A stretch of 13,837 nt of DNA. Source: Steroidobacteraceae bacterium (lineage in GTDB: Bacteria > Pseudomonadota > Gammaproteobacteria > Steroidobacterales > Steroidobacteraceae). Positions 6,953 to 13,442 of the stretch are shown piece after piece. Each line of letters begins with the position of its first letter. Positions within the stretch are counted from its first letter, which is position 1. The position numbers and the translations under genes are program-made. The stretch is taken from contig JALRHE010000421.1 in the NCBI GenBank assembly GCA_023253235.1, positions 1 through 13,837 on the forward strand, written 5' to 3'. The notes below the pieces were generated by a model. That model was not told the DNA's origin. It ran no database searches and saw nothing but the letters and a program-made list of their open reading frames with translations.

Positions 6953-7883
6953 GCATGTCGTCGATGGCGAGCTTCTTGCGGGTCGGGAAGAGGCTCTCGG
7001 CGGTCAGACCTGCATCGAGCGCGACGGCGGCAGCGATGTAGATCGACGAGTAAGTGCCGATGAGGATGCCGACGACCAGCGCCGCCGAAAAACTCTGCAG
7101 CACCGGACCACCGAGCAGCAACAGCACGACGACGACGATCAAGGTCGTCAAGCTCGTCATGATCGTACGCGAGAGCGTCTGATTGACCGATTGGTCGAGC
7201 ACCATGAACGGCTCCATGCGCTTGTTCACCTCGAAACGCTCGCGAATACGATCGAAAACCACCACGGTGTCGTTAAGCGAATAACCGATGACAGCGAGCA
7301 AAGCCGCAACCACAGACAGATCGAACACCATGCCGGTGAGCGCAAAGAACCCGAGCACGATGATCGGGTCGTGGATCGCCGCAAAGATCGCGCCTGCCGA
7401 CAACTGCCACGCGTGGAATCGCAGGAAAACGTAGATGAAGATCAGAATGAGCGTGCTGATGAGGGCGACGATGGCCGAATTGCGAAGTTCGACACCGACC
7501 TGAGGCCCGACGATCTCGGCGCGACTGATCACGACTTTCGGATCAGCAGCGAGCAACACAGCCTCGACGCGAGCACGAATGACATCAGCCGTTTCACCCG
7601 AGGGCGGTGGCAAGCGAATGGCGATGTCGCGCGAGGAACCGAAGTTCTGAACCTGCACATCTTCGAAACCCGCCACCTCGAAGCTGCGACGCAGGGCCTC
7701 CGGCTGTGCCTGTTGGGTGAATTTCGCCTCGATGGTGACACCACCGGTGAAATCCACGCCGAAATTCAAACCCTTGAAGACCAGCGCGCCAATCGAGACG
7801 ACGAACATGATCGCGGAGATGGCATACGCGATCTTGCGAGCACGCATGAAGCCGACCGACGAGTTGCTCTTGAAAAATTCCAT
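6948..7883 (-). CDS. secF: Protein translocase subunit SecF
   Basis: SecF pairs with SecD in the inner membrane and uses the proton motive force to help pull exported proteins out of the SecYEG channel. The 311 residues show the usual plan: segment 1 (about 17-37), the periplasmic P4-type domain beginning with GLNFGVDFTGG (38-48), then five further membrane segments between about 137 and 290. The conserved GYSLNDTVVVFDRIRE (200-215) holds Asp205, and Arg239 in TLSRTIMTSL follows; these match E. coli Asp213 and Arg247, needed for proton-driven function. AGGA at good distance supports the ATG at 7883. It lies 22 bases after secD and ends the queA-tgt-yajC-secD-secF block. Confidence 0.97.
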   Translation of the reverse strand: MEFFKSNSSVGFMRARKIAYAISAIMFVVSIGALVFKGLNFGVDFTGGVTIEAKFTQQAQPEALRRSFEVAGFEDVQVQNFGSSRDIAIRLPPPSGETADVIRARVEAVLLAADPKVVISRAEIVGPQVGVELRNSAIVALISTLILIFIYVFLRFHAWQLSAGAIFAAIHDPIIVLGFFALTGMVFDLSVVAALLAVIGYSLNDTVVVFDRIRERFEVNKRMEPFMVLDQSVNQTLSRTIMTSLTTLIVVVVLLLLGGPVLQSFSAALVVGILIGTYSSIYIAAAVALDAGLTAESLFPTRKKLAIDDMP

Positions 7884-7905
7884 GAAGTTTTCCTCGTGAC
7901 GGCGA

Positions 7906-9774
7906 TCAGATGGACAAGCGCTCGGGACGACGGCTACCGCCGTACATCAGGGTCAGCAACGCACGGCTACCGAGCAGGGCCGTAAACATGGAAGTAGCGA
8001 TACCCAACGACAGAACCACAGCGAAACCACGGATGGCGCCGGTACCGAAAGCCCACAGCACGATGCCGGCAATCAAGGTGGTGATGTTGGAATCGGCAAT
8101 GGCCGAGAAGGCTTTCTCGAAGCCCTTGGCGATGGCGGTCTGCGGCGTCACACCGTTGCGAATCTCTTCGCGGATGCGCTCGTAGATCAGCACGTTGGCG
8201 TCCACCGCCATACCGACGGTGAGCACGATGCCGGCGATACCCGGCAACGACAAGGCGGCCTTGAAGGCCGTCAGCAAGGCCGCGAGCAGCACCACGTTCG
8301 CGAGCAAAACGATATTCGCGACAAGACCGAAAACTTTGTAGTAAGCGAGCATGAAAATGAACAGCAGTCCCATGCCGATCATCAGCGCCGTCACGCCCTT
8401 ATCGATGTTTTCCTTGCCGAGACCCGGACCTACGACGCGCTCTTCGATGACGAAGATGGGCGCTGCGAGCGCACCTGCACGCAGCAGCAACGCAAGCTCA
8501 CGCGCTTCGTTGGTACCGAGGCCCGTGATCTGAAAGTTGTTCGAGAAGACACCTTGGATGGTCGCCGTGTTGATGACCTTCTCGTCTTTGATGTCGCGAA
8601 CGATCTTTTCGCCGGCCACCTCGACTTCTTCACGACGTTGCTCGATGAACACGACCGCCATCGGCTTACCGAGGTTCGCGCGCGTCGTGCGCAGCATCTC
8701 CTCACCGCCGCTGCTGTCGAGCTTCACGGACACACCCGGACCCGAGTCGGTTGCGGCCGTCACGGCATCAACCAACTGATCGCCGGTGACGATGATGTCG
8801 CGCTTCAGGAGGGTTGGCTGACCATCGCGGGTTTCGTAAAGCTTGGATCCGATCGGAGCCCGACCACGCTGCACCGCATCCGACACGCTGTTTTGGATAT
8901 CGACCAAGCGGAACTCCAAGGTCGCCACTTTGCCGAGGATATCTTTGACCTCGGCGGAGTTCTGCACGCCCGGCAACTGCACGGCGATACGATCGATACC
9001 TTGACGCTGCACGACCGGCTCGGAGACACCGAGTTCGTTGACACGATTACGAATCGTGGTGAGATTTTGTGAGATCGCGTAGTCCTGTCGCTCTTTGATT
9101 TGAGCGGCACTCAACACCACCTGCAGAGCGGGGCCGTTCGACGTCGCCACTTCGGTCGGCACCAGATCCGGCAACACGCGTCGCAGCACTTCACGCGCAG
9201 CCTCTGCATCGGCGCCTGGTGCCAAGGACACGCGCATACCGTTCGGCTTAATGCTGTCTTCGGTGACCTGCTGCACGTCCGTGAACGCCACGTTCGCCTG
9301 CGCGAGCGCGCGGCGCAGATCCTGTTCATAGACCTCGAGCAGCTGATTGACGGCACCATCGACATCCACTTGGTAAAGCAGATACAGACCACCGCGCAGA
9401 TCGAGACCAAGGGGCATGGGTCGCAAGCCGAGGTTGCGCAACCAGTCGGGCGCGCGAGAAGCGAACGAGAGTGCCGTGACATATTCCTTGGCGAGCTGCT
9501 CGTTGACCAGATCGCGAGCCTTGAGCTGCTCTGGAACTTCGTCGAAGTGCAGCATCAATCGACCGTTGTCGACGTAGCTGCGCGATACCGTCACTCCGCT
9601 CCCGCGTAACAGAGTCTCGACCGACGCACGGCTCTCTTCGGAGATAGCCTCACGATCCTTGCGTGCCACCTGCAACGCAGCGTCTTCGCCGAACACGTTC
9701 GGCAACGCGAACAGAGCAGCAAAAACAAGGACGATCGCGACGATCGCGTACTTCCAACGCGGGAATTCAAGCAT
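7906..9774 (-). CDS. secD: Protein translocase subunit SecD
   Basis: SecD is the larger partner of SecF in the proton-driven export accessory complex. The 622 residues match the family. An N-terminal membrane segment (about 8-27) is followed by a large periplasmic region with PLGLDLRGGLYLLYQVD (121-137), TIRNRVNELGVSEP (240-253) and DRIAVQLPGV (261-270). A C-terminal block of five membrane segments (about 458-610) follows. GMAVDANVLIYERIREE (521-537) contains Asp525, the counterpart of the essential Asp519 of E. coli. The ATG is three bases after the yajC stop, with GAAGGGCGG upstream, so translation is probably coupled. Nothing unusual is seen. Confidence 0.97.
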   Translation of the reverse strand: MLEFPRWKYAIVAIVLVFAALFALPNVFGEDAALQVARKDREAISEESRASVETLLRGSGVTVSRSYVDNGRLMLHFDEVPEQLKARDLVNEQLAKEYVTALSFASRAPDWLRNLGLRPMPLGLDLRGGLYLLYQVDVDGAVNQLLEVYEQDLRRALAQANVAFTDVQQVTEDSIKPNGMRVSLAPGADAEAAREVLRRVLPDLVPTEVATSNGPALQVVLSAAQIKERQDYAISQNLTTIRNRVNELGVSEPVVQRQGIDRIAVQLPGVQNSAEVKDILGKVATLEFRLVDIQNSVSDAVQRGRAPIGSKLYETRDGQPTLLKRDIIVTGDQLVDAVTAATDSGPGVSVKLDSSGGEEMLRTTRANLGKPMAVVFIEQRREEVEVAGEKIVRDIKDEKVINTATIQGVFSNNFQITGLGTNEARELALLLRAGALAAPIFVIEERVVGPGLGKENIDKGVTALMIGMGLLFIFMLAYYKVFGLVANIVLLANVVLLAALLTAFKAALSLPGIAGIVLTVGMAVDANVLIYERIREEIRNGVTPQTAIAKGFEKAFSAIADSNITTLIAGIVLWAFGTGAIRGFAVVLSLGIATSMFTALLGSRALLTLMYGGSRRPERLSI

Positions 9775-9777
9775 GAC

Positions 9778-10107
9778 TTAACCGCCCTTCAACGTGCCCT
9801 TCGGCACCAGTGAGCTCACTTGGAACTTCTGCACCTTGATGTGGACGTCCTTGGCGATTTCAAGCGTGACGAAGCCGTCGCTGACCTCGACGATCTTGCC
9901 GACGATGCCGCCGGCCGTCAGAACCTCATCACCCGAGGAAAGCTTGCCAAGCATGGCCTGATGCTCCTTGGCCTTCTTTTGCTGCGGACGGATCAACAGG
10001 AAGTAAAAAATGACGATGAAGAGCACCATCATCAACAAAGGGGCGAGCTGGCCGCCGGGAGCCGCACCACCCGCTTGGGCATAGGCTTCGGGGATCAATC
10101 CGTTCAT
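9778..10107 (-). CDS. yajC: Preprotein translocase subunit YajC
   Basis: YajC is a small single-pass inner-membrane protein that associates with SecDF and YidC. The 109 residues have a short Ala/Gly-rich N-terminus, one membrane segment (about 22-39), then the signature LLIRPQQKKAKEHQAML (37-53) and a small cytoplasmic domain with SGDEVLTAGGIVGKI. GGAG seven bases before the ATG at 10107 is a good ribosome binding site. It sits 42 bases after tgt and three bases before secD, the standard gammaproteobacterial order. Confidence 0.97.
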   Translation of the reverse strand: MNGLIPEAYAQAGGAAPGGQLAPLLMMVLFIVIFYFLLIRPQQKKAKEHQAMLGKLSSGDEVLTAGGIVGKIVEVSDGFVTLEIAKDVHIKVQKFQVSSLVPKGTLKGG

Positions 10108-10129
10108 GTTCGTCTCCTGTCCTGCAAAG

Positions 10130-10146
10130 GCGGCGAAAAAGGCCGC
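10130..10146 (-). other. Small hairpin between tgt and yajC
   Basis: GCGGC and GCCGC form a 5-bp stem around a 7-base loop that reads CTTTTTC on the minus strand. It sits just after the tgt stop in the only sizeable gap of the operon. It could tune the ratio of queuosine to secretion gene expression by weak termination or RNA processing. The stem is short and no U-run follows, so support is weak. Confidence 0.2.
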
Positions 10147-10149
10147 GGA

Positions 10150-11316
10150 TTATGCCACAGGCGCCCCGGGCCGCCGTCGGTCGAGGAAATCCCGGACAAA
10201 GGCCGCAAATTGCCCCGCCTCGATGGCCGCGCGAATCTGGCGCATGAGATCGAGGTAGAAATACAGGTTATGGATGGTGTTGAGTCGAGATCCCAGTATC
10301 TCGTTGCACCGATCCAGATGGCGCAGGTAGGCGCGGGAGTAGTGCCGACAGGTGTAGCAGCCGCAGGCAGGGTCGATCGGGTTCGGATCCCGCTGATGCG
10401 CGGCGTTGCGGATGTTGATGACCCCGGTCGAGGTGAATAGGTGCCCGTTGCGGGCGTGGCGGGTCGGCATGACGCAATCGAACATGTCGATGCCACGGGC
10501 AACCGCGGCGACGATGTCCTCAGGTCGACCCACCCCCATGAGATAGCGCGGCCGATCGGTCGGCATGTGCGGCACGAGCTCCTCAAGCACTCGCAGCCGC
10601 TCGGGCTCGGGCTCACCGACCGCAAGACCTCCGACCGCAAGCCCGGGCAAATCGAGCTTCATCAAAGAACGCAGAGACTCCAGGCGCAGATCGCCATACA
10701 TACCGCCCTGCACTATGCCAAAGAGATCCCCGGGAACGGGAGCCGAACCGTCAGCACCACCGCCATAATAATGACGGTGGCATCGCACGGCCCAGCGCAT
10801 CGAGCGCTCCATCGACAGGCGCGCCTGGTCGTGAGTCGCGGGCCACGCCGTGCAGTCATCGAACATCATCACGATGTCCGAGCCCAGGGCGCGCTGCACA
10901 TCCATGGAACTCTCGGGCGTTAAACGCACTTCACTGCCGTCGATCGGCGATCGGAACCGCACGCCCTCTTCATCGATCTTGCGAAGCTTGGCGAGACTGA
11001 AGACCTGAAACCCGCCGGAATCCGTCAGGATGGGCTTCGACCAATTCATGAAGCGATGCAGGCCGCCGAGCTCGGACACGACGTCGGGACCTGGTCGCAA
11101 CATGAGGTGGAACGTGTTGCCGAGGATGATTTCGGCACCGAGGCCCGTCAGTTCCTCCGGCGTCATCGCTTTCACCGTGCCGTAAGTACCCACGGGCATG
11201 AAGGCCGGTGTTTCGATGCTGCCGTGACGCGCGTGAACGCGACCGCGACGGGCTGCGCCATCGGTAGCGATACATTCGAAACTCAAGCGATTCGAGTTGG
11301 GGCGATTCGCGCTCAT
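10150..11316 (-). CDS. tgt: Queuine/preQ1 tRNA-ribosyltransferase (tRNA-guanine transglycosylase)
   Basis: Tgt exchanges guanine 34 of Asp, Asn, His and Tyr tRNAs for preQ1, the committed step of queuosine synthesis on tRNA in bacteria. The 388 residues align with the Zymomonas enzyme so well that key residues keep the same numbers: Asp280 (nucleophile, in GIDMFDCVMPTRHARNG) and zinc ligands Cys318, Cys320, Cys323 and His349. The general acid Asp99 is in LTDSGGFQVFSL, and base-binding residues lie in GIVQGGMYGD (200-209) and GLAVGGLAVGE (225-235). The ATG at 11316 overlaps the queA TGA in ATGA. Together with queA this gives the last two tRNA-level steps before the epoxide reduction to queuosine. 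No genes for preQ1 synthesis or for the reductase QueG are in the window. Confidence 0.98.
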   Translation of the reverse strand: MSANRPNSNRLSFECIATDGAARRGRVHARHGSIETPAFMPVGTYGTVKAMTPEELTGLGAEIILGNTFHLMLRPGPDVVSELGGLHRFMNWSKPILTDSGGFQVFSLAKLRKIDEEGVRFRSPIDGSEVRLTPESSMDVQRALGSDIVMMFDDCTAWPATHDQARLSMERSMRWAVRCHRHYYGGGADGSAPVPGDLFGIVQGGMYGDLRLESLRSLMKLDLPGLAVGGLAVGEPEPERLRVLEELVPHMPTDRPRYLMGVGRPEDIVAAVARGIDMFDCVMPTRHARNGHLFTSTGVINIRNAAHQRDPNPIDPACGCYTCRHYSRAYLRHLDRCNEILGSRLNTIHNLYFYLDLMRQIRAAIEAGQFAAFVRDFLDRRRPGAPVA

Positions 11317-12353
11317 GGATGCGCAATCTCGGCGGGGGTCAGCAACATGGCATCACCGTAACTGAAGAAGCGATAGCGCTGGTTGATTGCGTGCGCATAG
11401 GCGGCGAGCATCGTCTCGCGACCGACAAAGGCGCTCACCAACATCAGCAAGGTCGATTTGGGCAAGTGGAAGTTCGTGATCAGCGCGTCGATCGCAAGAA
11501 AGCGATGGCCCGGCCGGATGAAGATGCGAGTCTCACCCGACCACGCATTGATGACGCCGTTCGCGGAAGCCATGGCAGCCGACTCGAGCGCGCGCACGAC
11601 CGTAGTTCCGACCGCAATCACCCGCCCCCCGGCGGCACGAACGCGTGCGATGGTAGTGGCGGTTTCTGCTGGGATTTCCGCATATTCCGCGTGCATGACA
11701 TGCTCGTCGATGTTGTCGCTGCGCAGCGGCTGGAAAGTGCCCGCTCCGACGTGCAAGGTGATCGTCGCGCGTTCGATGCCCGCCGCGGCGAGTTGCTCGA
11801 GCAGCGCATGATCGAAGTGCAAACTTGCCGTCGGCGCTGCTACGGCACCCGGCACTTTGGCGAGAACGCTCTGATAACGCTCGGTATCGTCGGCAACCGT
11901 CTCGCGCGCAATGTAGGGCGGGAGCGGAATCTCCCCATGCCGACCGAAGAATGCGAGCGCAGGCTCGGGCAACTCGACTCGGAACAGATCTTCCTGTCGG
12001 CCCAACACCCGCAGCGGTCCCCCTGCGGTCTCGACGAGCGAACCGTCTCGCAGCGGCTTGCTCGCTCGCATGTGCAGTAACGCCTGACGCCCCTCGAGTG
12101 CACGCTCAAGCAGCATCTCGACGCTGCCACCGGTCGGCTTTCGACCGTGCAAACGCGCCGGGATCACGCGGGTATCGTTGAAAACGAGCAGATCCCCCGG
12201 CCGGAGCCATTGGCCTAGTTCGCGGAACTCGGCATCTCGCCAATTGGCCGACTTGCCGTCGACGACCAGCAGGCGTGATGCCGTCCGGTCGGGCAGCGGA
12301 AACTGGGCGATGAGCTCCGCCGGGAGGTCGAAATCGAAGTCTGAGGCACGCAT
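11313..12353 (-). CDS. queA: S-adenosylmethionine:tRNA ribosyltransferase-isomerase QueA
   Basis: QueA transfers and rearranges the ribosyl part of S-adenosylmethionine onto preQ1 in tRNA to make epoxyqueuosine, acting after Tgt. With the ATG at 12353 it has 346 residues and begins MRASDFDFDLPAELIAQFPL, matching E. coli ([20 protein letters not shown]). Conserved stretches include FNDTRVIPARLHGRK (58-72), GAVAAPTASLHFD (169-181), HVGAGTFQPLR (201-211), AVGTTVVRALES (247-258) and ITNFHLPKSTLLMLVSAF (292-309). Longer starts at 12362 or 12389 would extend the N-terminus beyond family norms and, for 12389, run close to the tRNA promoter. No ribosome binding site is obvious; TAACAT lies 7 bases before the ATG, so the message may be nearly leaderless. 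The usual Gly in PTAGLHF is Ser177. Confidence 0.96.
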   Translation of the reverse strand: MRASDFDFDLPAELIAQFPLPDRTASRLLVVDGKSANWRDAEFRELGQWLRPGDLLVFNDTRVIPARLHGRKPTGGSVEMLLERALEGRQALLHMRASKPLRDGSLVETAGGPLRVLGRQEDLFRVELPEPALAFFGRHGEIPLPPYIARETVADDTERYQSVLAKVPGAVAAPTASLHFDHALLEQLAAAGIERATITLHVGAGTFQPLRSDNIDEHVMHAEYAEIPAETATTIARVRAAGGRVIAVGTTVVRALESAAMASANGVINAWSGETRIFIRPGHRFLAIDALITNFHLPKSTLLMLVSAFVGRETMLAAYAHAINQRYRFFSYGDAMLLTPAEIAHP

Positions 12354-12390
12354 CGCGCGCATGTTAGGCAAGCACGGGCTCGCTTTCACG

Positions 12391-12396
12391 TATAAT
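12391..12396 (+). promoter_or_regulatory. -10 box of the tRNA-Leu promoter
   Basis: A perfect TATAAT lies 15 bases before the tRNA, followed by GCGCGG. The GC-rich discriminator is typical of stable RNA promoters under stringent control. The -35 region is poor (GCAAGC at 17-base spacing, or TTAGGC further out). Transcription would start near 12403 and probably continues into the Nudix gene, since no terminator follows the tRNA. Confidence 0.6.
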
Positions 12397-12411
12397 GCGC
12401 GGACATCCTCA

Positions 12412-12498
12412 GCCGGGATGGCGGAACTGGTAGACGCGCCGGACTCAAAATCCGGTTCTGGTGACAGAGTGTGGGTTCGATTCCCTCTCCCGGCACCA
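12412..12498 (+). tRNA. tRNA-Leu (anticodon CAA)
   Basis: This 87-base class II tRNA has acceptor arms GCCGGGA (12412-12418) and TCCCGGC (12488-12494), discriminator A, and an encoded CCA (12496-12498). The anticodon stem CCGGA/TCCGG encloses the loop CTCAAAA (12444-12450), giving anticodon CAA, which reads UUG. The long variable arm contains the TCTG-GTGA-CAGA hairpin typical of leucine tRNAs. The T loop is TTCGATT (12476-12482). The T stem GTGGG/CCCTC contains one U-U mismatch (positions 50 and 64 in standard numbering). The fold is otherwise complete, and only 11 bases separate it from the Nudix start codon. Confidence 0.97.
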
Positions 12499-12509
12499 CC
12501 TGATCATTC

Positions 12510-13049
12510 ATGAACTACTGCAGCAATTGTGGCACCGCCGTGGTGGTGCGTATCCCCGAGGGAGAGCACCTGCCACGCCACGTGTGCCCTGCCTGCCACA
12601 CGGTCCATTACCAAAATCCCAAGCTCGTCGTGGGCTGTATCCCCGAGGATGAGCACGGACGTATCGTCATGTGCCGTCGAGCCATAGAGCCTCGCCATGG
12701 ATACTGGACCTTCCCTGCGGGATTCATGGAAAACAACGAAACCCTGCAGCAAGCAGCCGCACGCGAGTCGTACGAAGAAGCACTGGCGAATGTGGAAATC
12801 GGCTCGCTGCTGGCGGTCGTGCACATTTTGCATGCGCATCAAGTGCACGTGTTTTTTCGCGCCAAGCTGCGTTCGCCCGAGATCGGTGCAGGTACCGAAA
12901 GCCTCGAAGCCCGCATGATTTCCGAGGCAGATATGCCTTGGGACGACATCGCGTTTGCGAGTACGGAGTTCGCCCTGCGCCGATTCTTCGAGGACCGGGC
13001 AGCGGGCGTCGAGCGCCACCACTTCACGGATATAGACCGGCGGGTTTAG
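12510..13049 (+). CDS. Nudix hydrolase with N-terminal zinc ribbon
   Basis: Nudix hydrolases cleave nucleoside diphosphate derivatives. This 179-residue protein starts with a zinc ribbon (Cys4, Cys7, Cys26, Cys29), followed by HYQNPKLVVGCIP and CRRAIEPRHGYWTFPAGF. The Nudix box covers about 71-93: Gly71, Glu77, Arg85, Glu86, Glu89 and Glu90 are in place (GFMENNETLQQAAARESYEE). The late Gly of the textbook box is replaced by Leu92, as I recall for this zinc-ribbon subfamily. The plan resembles bacterial relatives of plant NUDX23, an FAD pyrophosphatase, so FAD, ADP-ribose or NADH are candidate substrates; none can be assigned. The start matches family N-termini (MxYCSxCG), but no Shine-Dalgarno precedes it, because the tRNA ends 11 bases upstream. 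It is probably co-transcribed with the tRNA. Confidence 0.93.
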   Translation: MNYCSNCGTAVVVRIPEGEHLPRHVCPACHTVHYQNPKLVVGCIPEDEHGRIVMCRRAIEPRHGYWTFPAGFMENNETLQQAAARESYEEALANVEIGSLLAVVHILHAHQVHVFFRAKLRSPEIGAGTESLEARMISEADMPWDDIAFASTEFALRRFFEDRAAGVERHHFTDIDRRV

Positions 13050-13081
13050 AGTCTCGCCTTCAGCTTAGATCGGGGTTGCCC

Positions 13082-13405
13082 ATGACGTTCGTCGTTACCG
13101 AGAACTGCATCAAGTGCAAGTACATGGATTGTGTGGAGGTGTGTCCGGTGGATTGTTTCCACGAGGGCCCGAACTTCCTCGTCATCGATCCCGATGAGTG
13201 CATCGATTGCACGCTCTGCGAGCCTGAGTGCCCGGCCGAGGCGATCTATTCCGAAGACGAGTTGCCCTCCGGGCAGGAGTCCTTCAAGGAACTGAACGCC
13301 GAACTGTCACGCAAGTGGCCCGTGATCACCGAAAAGAAAGACGCACCGGGTGACGCCAAAGACTGGGATGGCAAGCCCGGAAAACTGAATCTGCTCGAAC
13401 GCTGA
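13082..13405 (+). CDS. fdxA: Seven-iron ferredoxin FdxA ([3Fe-4S][4Fe-4S])
   Basis: This small cytoplasmic electron carrier closely matches Azotobacter ferredoxin I. The 107 residues begin MTFVVTENCIKCKYMDCVEV. Counting the Met, Cys9, Cys17 and Cys50 would hold the 3Fe-4S cluster and Cys21, Cys40, Cys43 and Cys46 the 4Fe-4S cluster; the free Cys25 and the non-ligand Cys12 are also kept. The C-terminal tail ends in DAKDWDGKPGKLNLLER, the usual form. The frame stays open upstream to 12671 through the Nudix gene, but family length fixes the start at 13082, preceded by GGGG. It follows the Nudix stop by 32 bases and ends convergently with the DsbC-like gene. No dedicated redox partner is adjacent. 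Confidence 0.97.
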   Translation: MTFVVTENCIKCKYMDCVEVCPVDCFHEGPNFLVIDPDECIDCTLCEPECPAEAIYSEDELPSGQESFKELNAELSRKWPVITEKKDAPGDAKDWDGKPGKLNLLER

Positions 13406-13409
13406 CGGA

Positions 13410-13442
13410 AGCGCTGCCTCAGCGCTGAGCCGCAGGCGGCTC
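13410..13442. terminator. Two back-to-back hairpins between convergent fdxA and dsbC-like gene
   Basis: AGCGCTG-cct-CAGCGCT (13410-13426) is a perfect 7-bp inverted repeat. It is followed directly by GAGCCGC-ag-GCGGCTC (13427-13442), another perfect 7-bp repeat whose tight loop would open to about 4-6 bases. They begin five bases after the fdxA stop and lie across the last codons of the DsbC-like gene. No T-run follows on either strand, so intrinsic termination is not classical. Their symmetry suggests a bidirectional 3'-end barrier. Confidence 0.4.

Noticed and set aside
6696..7985. Plus-strand open frame of 429 codons
   Set aside because: It is antisense to secF and the amino acid permease, rich in Asp, Arg and His as expected of mirror frames in GC-rich genes, and has no recognisable domain.
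9731..9748. Tandem repeat ACGATCGCG twice
   Set aside because: Only two copies, inside the secD N-terminal membrane segment, explained by the codons for a repeated Ile-Val-Ala-type stretch.
12354..12389. Longer N-terminus for QueA
   Set aside because: It adds 12 residues not seen in the family and begins within the tRNA promoter region.
12354..12411. PreQ1 riboswitch ahead of queA
   Set aside because: The gap of under 60 bases to the tRNA shows no preQ1 aptamer-like stem with an A-rich tail, and queA is not a usual target in this group.
12671..13081. Upstream extension of the ferredoxin frame (possible fusion)
   Set aside because: The extension is an out-of-frame shadow of the Nudix gene. 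Ferredoxin family length and the N-terminus TFVVTENC fix the start at 13082.
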